From positions 1 through 17,359 of the forward strand of contig JAVEEO010000505.1 of NCBI GenBank assembly GCA_030840415.1: 17,359 bases of DNA. The letters are read 5' to 3'. Source of the DNA: Pseudonocardiales bacterium. GTDB lineage: Bacteria > Actinomycetota > Actinomycetes > Mycobacteriales > Jatrophihabitantaceae. The notes under the pieces were generated by a model. That model was not told the DNA's origin, did no database searches, and saw only the letters and a list, made by a program, of their open reading frames with translations. Shown piece after piece: positions 7,270-14,636 of this stretch (the first letter of the stretch is position 1; each line of letters opens with the position of its first letter). The position numbers and the translations under genes were made by a program.

Positions 7270-8259
7270 TCAACCGGTCGCCAGCACCAGCTTGCCGATG
7301 TGGTCGCTGGCCGCCACGATCCGGTGCGCCGCGGCGGCCTCGGCCAGCGGCAGCACCTCGTGTACCACCGGACGGACCCGGCCGGCCTCGATCAGTGGCC
7401 AGACGTGCGCCTCGGTGCCGGCGACGATGGCGGCCTTCTGCTCGGTCGGCCGGGCTCGCAGGGTGGCGCCGAACAGGCTGGCCCGCTTGCGCAGCAGGGT
7501 GGCCAGGTTCAGGTTGCCGGTGGTGCCGCCCAGCATGCCGATCACCGAGATCCGCCCGCCGGTGGCCAGCACGTCCAGGTTGGCCGGCAGGTACTTGGCG
7601 CCGATGGTGTCCAGCACCACGTCCACCCCGGCGCCGCCGGTGTGCTCGGTGAGCACCTCGACGAAGTCCTGGTCCCGGTAGTTGACCGCCAGCTCGGCAC
7701 CCAGTTCGCGGCAGGCGGCCAGCTTCGCCGAACTGCCGGCGGTGGCGAAGGCCCGGCTGCCCTGGGCGGCGGCGAGCTGGATGGCCATCGTGCCGATACC
7801 GGAGCTGCCGCCGTGCACCAGGAAGGTCTCGCCGGGAACCAGCGCGGCCGCCGGCCCCCGGTCCAAAACCATCGACCAGACCGTGCAGGCCACCTCGGGC
7901 AGCGCCGCGGCGCTGATCAGGTCCAGACCGGCCGGCACCCGCATCAGCTGCACCGCCGGCACGCAGACCCGCTCCGCGTACCCGCCGCCGGTCAGCAGCG
8001 CGCACACCTCGTCGCCGACCTGCCAGCCGGTGACTCCGTCGCCGAGGCCGGCGATCCGCCCGCTGCACTCCAGCCCGAGGATCGGCGAGGCGCCGGGCGG
8101 CGGCGGGTAGTTGCCGGCCCGCTGCAGCAGGTCGGCCCGGTTCACCGCGGTCGCGGCCACCTCCAGCAACACCTCGCCGGCAGCCGGCACCGGGTCGGTC
8201 GCCTCCCCCAGCGACAGCACCTCGGGGCCACCGGGACCGGAGGCCAACACCGCTTTCAT
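7270..8259 (-). CDS. NAD(P)H quinone oxidoreductase, zinc-independent MDR family
   Basis: 329 residues of the medium-chain dehydrogenase/reductase superfamily, quinone oxidoreductase (PIG3/QOR-like) type. The N-terminal GroES-like domain has AVNRADLLQRAGNYPPPPG (38-56) and GLECSGRI. The Rossmann domain has HGGSSGIGTMAIQLA (149-163) for NADPH and ends with ASDHIGKLVLATG. The Cys/His/Glu zinc ligands of alcohol dehydrogenases are absent, as expected. Members reduce quinones or enones; the physiological substrate is unknown. It is probably the counterpart of M. tuberculosis Rv3777, which likewise lies close to the bpa gene. A -10 box ends 6 nt before the ATG, so a leaderless mRNA is predicted. 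It diverges from hutH over only 54 bp. Confidence 0.88.
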   Translation of the reverse strand: MKAVLASGPGGPEVLSLGEATDPVPAAGEVLLEVAATAVNRADLLQRAGNYPPPPGASPILGLECSGRIAGLGDGVTGWQVGDEVCALLTGGGYAERVCVPAVQLMRVPAGLDLISAAALPEVACTVWSMVLDRGPAAALVPGETFLVHGGSSGIGTMAIQLAAAQGSRAFATAGSSAKLAACRELGAELAVNYRDQDFVEVLTEHTGGAGVDVVLDTIGAKYLPANLDVLATGGRISVIGMLGGTTGNLNLATLLRKRASLFGATLRARPTEQKAAIVAGTEAHVWPLIEAGRVRPVVHEVLPLAEAAAAHRIVAASDHIGKLVLATG

Positions 8260-8265
8260 GCCTCA

Positions 8266-8307
8266 AACCTACCTGCACCCACCGGGCCGGACGGACTGGG
8301 CGAGAAT
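8266..8307. promoter_or_regulatory. Compact divergent promoter pair (quinone oxidoreductase / hutH)
   Basis: Minus-strand TAGGTT at 8271-8266 is exactly 6 nt before the oxidoreductase ATG at 8259. Plus-strand GAGAAT at 8302-8307 is exactly 6 nt before the hutH ATG at 8314. Both transcripts are predicted leaderless, and the two -10 boxes are 30 bp apart, so the -35 regions overlap. Confidence 0.55.
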
Positions 8308-8313
8308 GGCGCC

Positions 8314-9855
8314 ATGACAACGGTGTCGGTGGGCCTGGGCCCCCTGGATGAAGCAGACCTGGTGGCCGTCGCCCGTGCCTGGGCCCCGGTGGAGCTGAGC
8401 ACCGAGTCGGTGTCGGCGATCGCCGCCTCCCGGGCGATCGTGGAGGCACTGGCCGACGACGTCGAGCCGCACTACGGCATCTCCACCGGCTTCGGCGCGC
8501 TGGCCACCAAGCACATCCCACCCGACCGCCGGGCCCAGCTGCAGCGCTCGCTGGTGCGCTCGCACGCCGCCGGTTCCGGCCCCGAGATCGAGACCGAGGT
8601 GGTCCGGTCGCTGATGCTGCTGCGGCTGTCGACGCTGGCCACCGGCCGCACCGGCATCCGGGTCGAGACCGCGCGGACGCTGGCTGCCCTGCTCAACGCC
8701 CGGATCACACCGGTGGTGCGGGAGTTCGGCTCGCTCGGCTGCTCCGGTGACCTGGCGCCGCTGGCGCACGTGGCGCTGGCGTTGATGGGCGAGGGCGAGG
8801 TGCGCGACGCGGCCGGCCGGCTGCAGCCGGCCGGCGAGGCACTGGCCGCGGCCGGCATCGAGCCGGTGACCCTGGCCGAGAAGGAGGGCCTGGCGCTGAT
8901 CAACGGCACCGACGGGATGCTCGGGCAGTTGCTGCTGGCCTGCACCGACCTCGACCTGCTGCTGCGCACCGCCGACCTGACCGCGGCGATGTCGGTGGAG
9001 GCCCTGCTGGGCACCGACCGGGTGTTCGCCGCCGACCTGCAGGCGCTGCGGCCGCAGCCGGGCCAGGCGGTCGCGGCGGCGAACATGCGGGTGCTGCTGG
9101 CCGGCTCGCCGATCGTGGCCAGCCACGCCGGCCCGGACTGCACCTACGTCCAGGATGCCTACTCGATGCGGTGCGCGCCGCAGGTGGCCGGCGCCGCCCG
9201 CGACACCCTGGCGCACGCCCGGCGGGTGGCCGGCTACGAACTGGCCGCGGCGGTGGACAACCCGGTGGTGACCCTGGACGGCCGGGTGGAGTCCAACGGC
9301 AACTTCCACGGTGCCCCGGTGGGCTACGTGCTGGACTTCCTGGCCATCCCGGCGGCCGATGTCGCCAGCATGTCCGAGCGGCGCACCGACCGGATGCTCG
9401 ACGTGGCCCGCTCGCGGGGGCTGACCGCGTTCCTGACCGACGACGCCGGGGTGGACTCCGGGCACATGATCGCCCAGTACACCCAGGCCGCCATCGTGTC
9501 GGAGCTCAAGCGGCTCGCGGTGCCGGCCTCGGTGGACTCGATCCCGTCCTCGGCGATGCAGGAGGACCACGTCTCGATGGGCTGGTCGGCGGCTCGCACG
9601 CTGCGCCGATCGGTGGACGGCCTGACCAGAGTGCTGGCCATCGAGCTGCTGTCCGCGGCCCGGGCGCTGGACCTGCGCGGGCCGCTGCAGCCGGGTCCGG
9701 CGACCGGCGCGGTGGTCGCCGCGCTGCGCGAGCAGGTGCCCGGCCCCGGGCCGGACCGGGTCCTGGCGCCGGAGATCGAAGCCGCCTACCAGCTGGTCGC
9801 GTCGGGGGCCGCGGTAGCCGCCGCCAACTCAGCCCTGGCCGCCCCGCTGAGCTGA
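8314..9855 (+). CDS. hutH: Histidine ammonia-lyase
   Basis: 513 residues, the usual HAL length. It deaminates L-histidine to trans-urocanate in the cytoplasm, the first step of histidine degradation. The MIO cofactor tripeptide is Cys143-Ser144-Gly145 in GSLGCSGDLAPLAHVAL rather than the textbook Ala-Ser-Gly; Cys in this place is known from some actinobacterial lyases. The active-site Tyr54 lies in HYGISTGFGALA. Other family blocks are LINGTDGMLGQLL, NFHGAPVGYVLDF, MSERRTDRMLD, MIAQYTQAAIVSE and SSAMQEDHVSMGW. The frame stays open far upstream, but the ATG 6 nt after a GAGAAT box gives the family's N-terminus. No hutU, hutI or other hut gene is in the window. Phenylalanine or tyrosine lyase activity is less likely but possible. 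Confidence 0.9.
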   Translation: MTTVSVGLGPLDEADLVAVARAWAPVELSTESVSAIAASRAIVEALADDVEPHYGISTGFGALATKHIPPDRRAQLQRSLVRSHAAGSGPEIETEVVRSLMLLRLSTLATGRTGIRVETARTLAALLNARITPVVREFGSLGCSGDLAPLAHVALALMGEGEVRDAAGRLQPAGEALAAAGIEPVTLAEKEGLALINGTDGMLGQLLLACTDLDLLLRTADLTAAMSVEALLGTDRVFAADLQALRPQPGQAVAAANMRVLLAGSPIVASHAGPDCTYVQDAYSMRCAPQVAGAARDTLAHARRVAGYELAAAVDNPVVTLDGRVESNGNFHGAPVGYVLDFLAIPAADVASMSERRTDRMLDVARSRGLTAFLTDDAGVDSGHMIAQYTQAAIVSELKRLAVPASVDSIPSSAMQEDHVSMGWSAARTLRRSVDGLTRVLAIELLSAARALDLRGPLQPGPATGAVVAALREQVPGPGPDRVLAPEIEAAYQLVASGAAVAAANSALAAPLS

Positions 9856-9867
9856 CAGCCCGGCAGG

Positions 9868-9929
9868 CATTGTGCGGCCCGAAAGGTCGCGGAATCCGAG
9901 CTGATCACAACGTTTCGGGCCGCACAATG
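9868..9929. repeat. Perfect 17-bp inverted repeat between hutH and trpG (possible bidirectional terminator)
   Basis: Arms 9868-9884 and 9913-9929 are perfectly complementary over 17 bp (CATTGTGCGGCCCGAAA and its reverse complement) around a 28-nt spacer that itself holds TGATCA. The element starts 12 nt after the hutH stop and 16 nt beyond the trpG stop, so it sits almost symmetrically between convergent genes. There is no T-tract on either strand, and the loop is long for an intrinsic terminator. It could instead be a dispersed palindromic repeat. Confidence 0.8.
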
Positions 9930-9945
9930 GCCGCCGCCGGGCGGC

Positions 9946-10599
9946 TCAGACGGCTGAGCTGAACGCCTGGGCGCGTAACGCGTCGAGGTCGGCGCCGAGC
10001 TGGGAGACCCGTTCCCAGTCGACGCCGGCACCGCAGCGGATCAGCCAGTTGGCCAGCAGCCGGTGGCCACCCTGGGTCAGCACCGACTCGGGATGGAACT
10101 GCACGCCCTCGATCGGCAGGCTGCGGTGCCGCACCGCCATCACCACCCCGGACGCGGTCCGTGCGGTGACCTCGAGCTCGGCGGGCAGGGTGTCCTCGCG
10201 GATCGTCAGCGAGTGGTAGCGGGTCGCGGTGAACGGCGACGGCAGGCCGGCCAGCACCCCGTCACCGGTGTGCAGCACGTCGCTGGTCTTGCCGTGCAGC
10301 AACTCCGGTGCCCGCTCGACCACCGCCCCGAACGCCACCCCGATGGCCTGGTGGCCCAGGCACACCCCGAGCACCGGCTGCCCGGACTCGGCAGCGGCGG
10401 TGACCGCGGCCATGCTGATGCCGGCCTTCTCCGGAGTTCCCGGCCCGGGCGAGATCAGCACGCCATCGAAACCGGCCAGCTCTGCCGCGCCGAACTCGTC
10501 GTTGCGCCGGACCGACACCTCCGCGCCCAGCTGCGCCAGGTACTGCACCAGGTTGTAGACGAAGCTGTCGTAGTTGTCGATGACCAGGATCCGCGTCAT
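9946..10599 (-). CDS. trpG/pabA: Glutamine amidotransferase subunit of anthranilate/aminodeoxychorismate synthase
   Basis: 217 residues, class I glutamine amidotransferase, cytoplasmic. It starts MTRILVIDNYDSFVYNLVQY, typical of TrpG/PabA. The oxyanion segment SPGPGTPEKAG (50-60), nucleophile Cys80 in GVCLGHQAIG, and His169 and Glu171 in GVQFHPESVLT complete the triad. It hydrolyses glutamine and passes ammonia to TrpE (anthranilate) or PabB (folate precursor). No partner gene lies here, and sequence alone does not tell which, so it may serve both, as in other actinobacteria. It follows the 56-residue membrane protein gene by 22 nt and could be in that operon, but a weak CACACT -10-like box 7 nt before the ATG could also drive it alone. 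Confidence 0.93.
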   Translation of the reverse strand: MTRILVIDNYDSFVYNLVQYLAQLGAEVSVRRNDEFGAAELAGFDGVLISPGPGTPEKAGISMAAVTAAAESGQPVLGVCLGHQAIGVAFGAVVERAPELLHGKTSDVLHTGDGVLAGLPSPFTATRYHSLTIREDTLPAELEVTARTASGVVMAVRHRSLPIEGVQFHPESVLTQGGHRLLANWLIRCGAGVDWERVSQLGADLDALRAQAFSSAV

Positions 10600-10621
10600 G
10601 CCACCCAGTGTGCGCCGCCGG

Positions 10622-10792
10622 TCAGCGGGTGACGGTGACCGGCCCGGTCAGCGGGTTGGCCGGCAGCCGGGGCTCGACCCAGGGAAAGACCACGAACAGC
10701 AGCAGGGCCGACACCAGGGCCACCAGCAGCAGCGCCTGCAGCAGCCGCAGCGCGGTGCCGCCGGGCAGTTGACGCCAGATCCAGCCGTACAT
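10622..10792 (-). CDS. 56-residue membrane protein between srtE and trpG
   Basis: A short gene that starts with ATG only 2 nt after the srtE TGA. It encodes 56 residues beginning MYGWIWRQLPGG, then one transmembrane helix (about 14-36) and FPWVEPRLPANPLTG near the C-terminus. The N-terminal MYGWIWR and the FPWVEP after the helix resemble, from memory, small proteins found beside trpG/pabA in other actinobacteria. It is single-pass, with a positively charged N-terminus. No function is known to me. Coupled translation with srtE is likely because there is almost no room for a separate ribosome site. Confidence 0.75.
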   Translation of the reverse strand: MYGWIWRQLPGGTALRLLQALLLVALVSALLLFVVFPWVEPRLPANPLTGPVTVTR

Positions 10793-10794
10793 GG

Positions 10795-11736
10795 TCAGCT
10801 CGTTCCTCCGGGTAGCTCCCGGGGCAGCGCGCCACCGGCGCGTGGCACCGCGCGGACCAGTTGGGCGTGCACGATCAGCCGCTGGTTGGCCGAGTACTTC
10901 GGGTGGCAGGTGGTCAGGGTGAGCAGGGCCCGGGTCGCGGTGGCCTGCGGATGGTTGGGCACCGGGTCGATCACCCCGACGGCGTTCGGGGACACGATCT
11001 CCCGGCCCCGCACCCCCTGGCTGTCCGGCTTGGCCAGCGCGGCGGCGACCGCCGCGTCCTGCTTGTCCCGGTCGGCGATCCGGATGGCCGCCTGGTAGGC
11101 GGCCCGGTTGCCCAGCACCGAGTAGACGTACCAGTTGCTGGCGGTCTGCACCACGATCATGTCGCCCGGACGCAGCTTGTCCAGGTTCAGGAACGGCTCG
11201 CCCTTGCCGACCCGGTGGCCGGCGACGGCGAAGTTGCCGAGCTGGCCGGGCAGTTGGCTGGTGACGTAGTGGCCGGGACCGGCCGCCAGGTCGCTGTCGG
11301 AGGTGCCCTGCACGATGGTCCGGGCGTAGTCCTTGCCGAACGCCGGGATGTAGAGGTTGGCGAAACCCTGTCCGGCCGGCAGCACCACCTGCTTGCCGAC
11401 CGGCAGGTTCAGCCTGTCCTGACCCTTGAGCGGGTCCTGGCCGTGCTGCCAGGCGGTGGCCAGCCGGTGGTGCACCTGGGCCTGCCGGTGGTCGGCGAAC
11501 AGGTTGGAGACCCAGACCTCGTAGACGACGAACAGCAGCAGGACGGCTCCGCAGGTCACCATCAGCTCGCCGGCGCCCCGCGCCAGCGTCCGCAGGCCCT
11601 CGTCGATCCGGTCGGGGACCGATCGGTTACCGACCGAGCCACGCCCGCCCCGGCGCCGGGCCGGCGGAACGAAGGTGCCCGCCGGGTTCTCGGCTGCGGC
11701 GGAGAAGTCCCAGCCGCCGCGGTGCTTGCCACTCAT
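10795..11736 (-). CDS. srtE: Class E sortase
   Basis: 313 residues, a membrane-anchored cysteine transpeptidase that attaches LAXTG-type surface proteins to peptidoglycan. The N-terminal cytoplasmic tail (1-55) is Arg/Gly-rich and probably disordered, followed by one transmembrane helix (about 57-78) and an extracellular sortase domain. The catalytic residues are His174 in VAGHR, Cys277 in LTLTTCHPKYSANQRLIV and Arg286 in the same block. The TLTTCHPKYS form is typical of class E. No sorting-signal substrate is encoded in the window. A GGAGGG lies 12 nt before the ATG, somewhat far for a ribosome site. It is 42 nt downstream of the DUF881 gene and 2 nt upstream of the 56-residue protein, so an operon is likely. 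Confidence 0.92.
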   Translation of the reverse strand: MSGKHRGGWDFSAAAENPAGTFVPPARRRGGRGSVGNRSVPDRIDEGLRTLARGAGELMVTCGAVLLLFVVYEVWVSNLFADHRQAQVHHRLATAWQHGQDPLKGQDRLNLPVGKQVVLPAGQGFANLYIPAFGKDYARTIVQGTSDSDLAAGPGHYVTSQLPGQLGNFAVAGHRVGKGEPFLNLDKLRPGDMIVVQTASNWYVYSVLGNRAAYQAAIRIADRDKQDAAVAAALAKPDSQGVRGREIVSPNAVGVIDPVPNHPQATATRALLTLTTCHPKYSANQRLIVHAQLVRAVPRAGGALPRELPGGTS

Positions 11737-11778
11737 CGGCTGCTCACGCCCTCCGCCCTCCCCCGCCGAGTGCCCGCC

Positions 11779-12561
11779 TCACTGGCCGACGGCCGCGTAG
11801 CTCAGCCCGATCGGGGCGTCGTAGGCGGGCACCGCGATCTTCGGCCGCTCGGTCACCTGGTAACCCAGGCCGTAGGAATCCGCGTCCTTACGGTACTGCT
11901 GCAGCCCGATCGATTCGTTCAGCGCGATCCGCATGCCCCGGACCGGCCCGATCGCGGAGATGGTGAAGGGCGGCGAGTAGACCCGTCCGTTGAGCAGCAG
12001 GGTGTTGCCGACGCAGCGGACCGCGCTGGTCGCCGACAGCCGCTGGTCCATCACCCCGATCGCCTCGGCGCCGCCGGCCCACAGCGCGTTCACCGCGGCC
12101 TGCATGTCGGACTGGTGCACCACCAGGGCATTGGCCTGGGCCGGGTCGTCCACCGGCTCGGTCGGGTGTGCGTCGTCGAGGGTGACCGACAGGCCCGGGC
12201 CGGTCATCGCGACCAGCCCGGCCGGCGCCAGCAGCGGTTGGGCCTGGGCCTTGATGGCGGCGATCCGGGCGTCGGAGCTGGCCAGCCGGTCGGTGGCGGC
12301 GGCCACCTGGCTCTGCAGTTGACGCAGCAGGTTGTCGTCGTTTGCCACCTTGGTCTCGGCCTGCCGGATCAGGTCGGTGAGGTTGCTGCGGCCGGCCGAG
12401 CGCAGATCGGTGCCCCGGGCGGTGCGGGCGGTGGTCGCGGCCAGCAATCCGGCCAGCAGGGCGATCACCGGCACCAGCGCCCGCCACAGTCCCGGATTGG
12501 CGGGCCGGGGCAGCCGCCGACGCGGCCGGTCGCCCGGCCGGATCGCGGTAACGCCCTTCAT
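11779..12561 (-). CDS. DUF881 family membrane protein
   Basis: 260 residues from the ATG at 12561. A basic N-terminus (PGDRPRRRLPR) is followed by one transmembrane helix (about 26-45), a predicted coiled coil (about 55-105) and a C-terminal extracytoplasmic DUF881 domain with GLVAMTGPGLSVTLDDA, ALWAGGAEAIGVMDQRL and a final YAAVGQ. DUF881 proteins are common near crgA and the division and wall gene cluster in actinobacteria and are related to YlxX/YlxW of Firmicutes, but their role is not established. The frame continues 39 codons upstream, but those residues are not family-like. A GACAGT -10-like box ends exactly 6 nt before this ATG. Confidence 0.88.
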   Translation of the reverse strand: MKGVTAIRPGDRPRRRLPRPANPGLWRALVPVIALLAGLLAATTARTARGTDLRSAGRSNLTDLIRQAETKVANDDNLLRQLQSQVAAATDRLASSDARIAAIKAQAQPLLAPAGLVAMTGPGLSVTLDDAHPTEPVDDPAQANALVVHQSDMQAAVNALWAGGAEAIGVMDQRLSATSAVRCVGNTLLLNGRVYSPPFTISAIGPVRGMRIALNESIGLQQYRKDADSYGLGYQVTERPKIAVPAYDAPIGLSYAAVGQ

Positions 12562-12567
12562 GCCCCT

Positions 12568-12573
12568 ACTGTC
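12568..12573 (-). promoter_or_regulatory. Predicted leaderless promoter -10 for the DUF881 gene
   Basis: GACAGT on the minus strand keeps A at -11 and T at -7 and is followed by 6 nt and the ATG at 12561. It is weaker than a TANNNT box but has the same geometry as the other leaderless starts in the window. Confidence 0.4.
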
Positions 12574-12580
12574 CCATTCC

Positions 12581-12664
12581 GTCCGGCAGCCAGCCAGCTG
12601 CGACAGCCCGACCCGCCGGCCGCACGAGCGAGGCGTCCGAGGCGTCCGCTCGGGCCTGCCGGAC
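12581..12664. repeat. Nested inverted repeats and a 9-bp tandem repeat between DUF881 and crgA
   Basis: Outer arms GTCCGGCAG (12581-12589) and CTGCCGGAC (12656-12664) are perfectly complementary. Inside them, CGAGCG (12625-12630) pairs with CGCTCG (12647-12652), and GAGGCGTCC is repeated in tandem (12630-12647). The right outer arm covers the expected -35 of the crgA promoter. Confidence 0.5.
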
Positions 12665-12679
12665 TGGTAGTGCGACAAT

Positions 12680-12714
12680 TAGGCTAGCCGCACCGCCGCC
12701 GGGTCCATGAGGAG
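12680..12714 (+). promoter_or_regulatory. crgA promoter -10 and ribosome site
   Basis: TAGGCT at 12680-12685 predicts a start near 12692 and a leader of about 29 nt. GAGGAG at 12709-12714, 6 nt before the GTG, is one of the clearest Shine-Dalgarno sequences in the window and fixes the crgA start. Confidence 0.6.
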
Positions 12715-12720
12715 ACGCAC

Positions 12721-13002
12721 GTGCCGAAGTCCAAGGTTCGCAAGAAGTCGAGCTACCAGCCCTCGCCGGTGACCGGCCCGCGCGCGAGCGCCAGCAGCGG
12801 CGGCGCCAAGCTCGCCAAGCCGAGCCCGCCGTGGTACCCGGTGGTGATGGCAGCCTTCCTGCTGATCGGGCTTGCCTACATCGTCGTCTACTACATGGCC
12901 GCCGAGAGCATTCCGTTCATGAACAGCCTGGGCAGCTGGAACTTCGCGGTCGGCTTCGGCTTCCTGATCGTCGGCCTCGGCCTGGCGGTTCGCTGGCGCT
13001 GA
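12721..13002 (+). CDS. crgA: Cell division protein CrgA
   Basis: 93 residues, an actinobacteria-specific small membrane protein that joins the divisome, in mycobacteria by contacting FtsZ, FtsQ, FtsI and CwsA; in Streptomyces it modulates septation during sporulation. It begins MPKSKVRKKSSYQPSP, the family's basic start. A low-complexity Ser/Ala/Gly segment (20-33) follows, then two transmembrane helices (about 38-60 and 73-90) joined by a short loop with the conserved GSWNFAVGFG-type block, and it ends AVRWR. It starts with GTG behind a strong ribosome site. It diverges from the DUF881 gene over 159 bp and converges with the rhomboid gene. Confidence 0.93.
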   Translation: MPKSKVRKKSSYQPSPVTGPRASASSGGAKLAKPSPPWYPVVMAAFLLIGLAYIVVYYMAAESIPFMNSLGSWNFAVGFGFLIVGLGLAVRWR

Positions 13003-13011
13003 GCCGCCGCA

Positions 13012-13111
13012 TGTGGACGACCCGGACATCGCGCTGGTTATCCACAGGCTATTCCACGGCTGTGATTACACCGCTGTAGTTCTCCCCAGCTTCGTCCACG
13101 GCTGTGGACGA
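13012..13111. other. Cluster of DnaA-box-like sequences
   Basis: Within 100 bp there is a perfect TTATCCACA (13038-13046, plus), two minus-strand TCGTCCACA boxes (13012-13020 and 13103-13111, one mismatch to TTGTCCACA), and a 12-bp direct repeat TCCACGGCTGTG (13053-13064 and 13095-13106). The last box is half of an 8-bp inverted repeat (13092-13099/13104-13111). The cluster spans the crgA-rhomboid gap and the rhomboid C-terminal codons. It could bind DnaA or act partly as a terminator. Confidence 0.4.
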
Positions 13112-14062
13112 CGGCGGTCGTACCGAGCTGGCAGCGGCTCCGTCCAACTGGCGCAGCAGATCGGTGCGGATCTGCTGGGTACGCCACAGCGTCAGCCCGA
13201 CCAGCACCACCAACAGCCCGGCGAGGCTGGCCAACTGGATGGTGCGCAGCCGGTCGGTCAGCGGCTGCCGAGATCCCAGCGTCCACCCCAGCAGCGCCAG
13301 GGTGGCCAGCCCGCCGAGCACGAAACCTCCGACATGGCCGAGCTTGGAGATGCCGGGCACCGAGAAGGTGAACACGAAGTTGATGCCGATGGTGATCACC
13401 AGCAGCCGGGTGTTGAACCCGACGATCCGGGACAGCACCAGGGCCGCCGCGAACAGGCCGAAGATCGCTCCCGAGGCGCCCACCACCGGCTGCCGAACGT
13501 CGCCGAACAGCAGGATCGCCACCGAGCCGCCGAGCGCGCCCAGCAGGTAGACGGCAAGGTAGCGCCACCAGCCCATCACCCGCTCCAGCGGCGGCCCGAT
13601 GGTGTAGAGGGCGAACATGTTCAAGAAGATGTGCAGCGGGCCCAGGTGCAGGAAGGCCGCGGTCACCAGCCGCAGGTAGTCGTGCTGGTAGCCCACCACG
13701 TTGGGAACCAGCTCCCAGTCCCGGAACAGCGCGGTGTTGGTGTTGTCGATCAGCGAGCCGCCCGGCCCCAGCCCGGTGATCAGGTAGACCACGATGTTTC
13801 CCGCGATCAGTGCCCAGGTTACGTAGGGCGGCTGGGTACGAGCCGGCGCGCCCACCACCGTGCGGCCCTGGCGGACCGAGGCTGCGCCGGCCCGTACATC
13901 GTCCGGGCACTGGAAGCCCACCGACGCCGGCCGCTGGCACTCGGGACAGATCGGCCGGTCGCAGCGAACGCACCGCACGCCGGTGAGCCGGTCCGGGTGC
14001 CGGTAGCAGCCGGCGAAGCCGTAGTACGGATCCGGACCGGCGGGCGGTTGCGTCGGCTGCAT
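13049..14062 (-). CDS. Rhomboid family intramembrane serine protease with N-terminal zinc finger
   Basis: 337 residues. An N-terminal B-box-like zinc-binding region (about 19-52) has C19-x2-H22, C31-x2-C34, C39-x2-C42 and C52. The rhomboid domain follows with about seven hydrophobic segments: HIFLNM (H144, N148) in helix 2, the nucleophile Ser197 in VGASGAIFGL and the partner His243 in LGHVGGF. All catalytic residues are present, so it should be an active protease that cleaves transmembrane helices. The C-terminal tail (about 305-337) is polar and variable and overlaps the DnaA-box-like cluster. Rhomboids with this finger are common in actinobacteria next to ppiA; substrates are unknown. It starts 29 nt after the ppiA stop with no clear ribosome site or promoter, which suggests co-transcription. 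Confidence 0.92.
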   Translation of the reverse strand: MQPTQPPAGPDPYYGFAGCYRHPDRLTGVRCVRCDRPICPECQRPASVGFQCPDDVRAGAASVRQGRTVVGAPARTQPPYVTWALIAGNIVVYLITGLGPGGSLIDNTNTALFRDWELVPNVVGYQHDYLRLVTAAFLHLGPLHIFLNMFALYTIGPPLERVMGWWRYLAVYLLGALGGSVAILLFGDVRQPVVGASGAIFGLFAAALVLSRIVGFNTRLLVITIGINFVFTFSVPGISKLGHVGGFVLGGLATLALLGWTLGSRQPLTDRLRTIQLASLAGLLVVLVGLTLWRTQQIRTDLLRQLDGAAASSVRPPSSTAVDEAGENYSGVITAVE

Positions 14063-14091
14063 GTCGGTGTGCTGTCGCGGAGGGCTGGGGC

Positions 14092-14619
<528 letters not shown>

Positions 14620-14636
14620 GAAACTGACTCCTGTCG

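Noticed and set aside
6919..8313. Upstream extension of the hutH frame by 465 codons
   Set aside because: It is antisense to bpa and the quinone oxidoreductase and has no HAL-like content. The ATG at 8314 has a leaderless promoter and the family's N-terminus.
11737..11748. A 4-codon GTG ORF overlapping the srtE start, like the GTGA pairs elsewhere
   Set aside because: The GGAGGG is only 1 nt from this GTG, too close to serve it, and no -10 box places a transcript start there.
10861..12687. A 608-codon open frame on the plus strand opposite srtE and DUF881
   Set aside because: Same low-complexity antisense composition. The minus strand carries proteins with intact catalytic motifs and family signatures.
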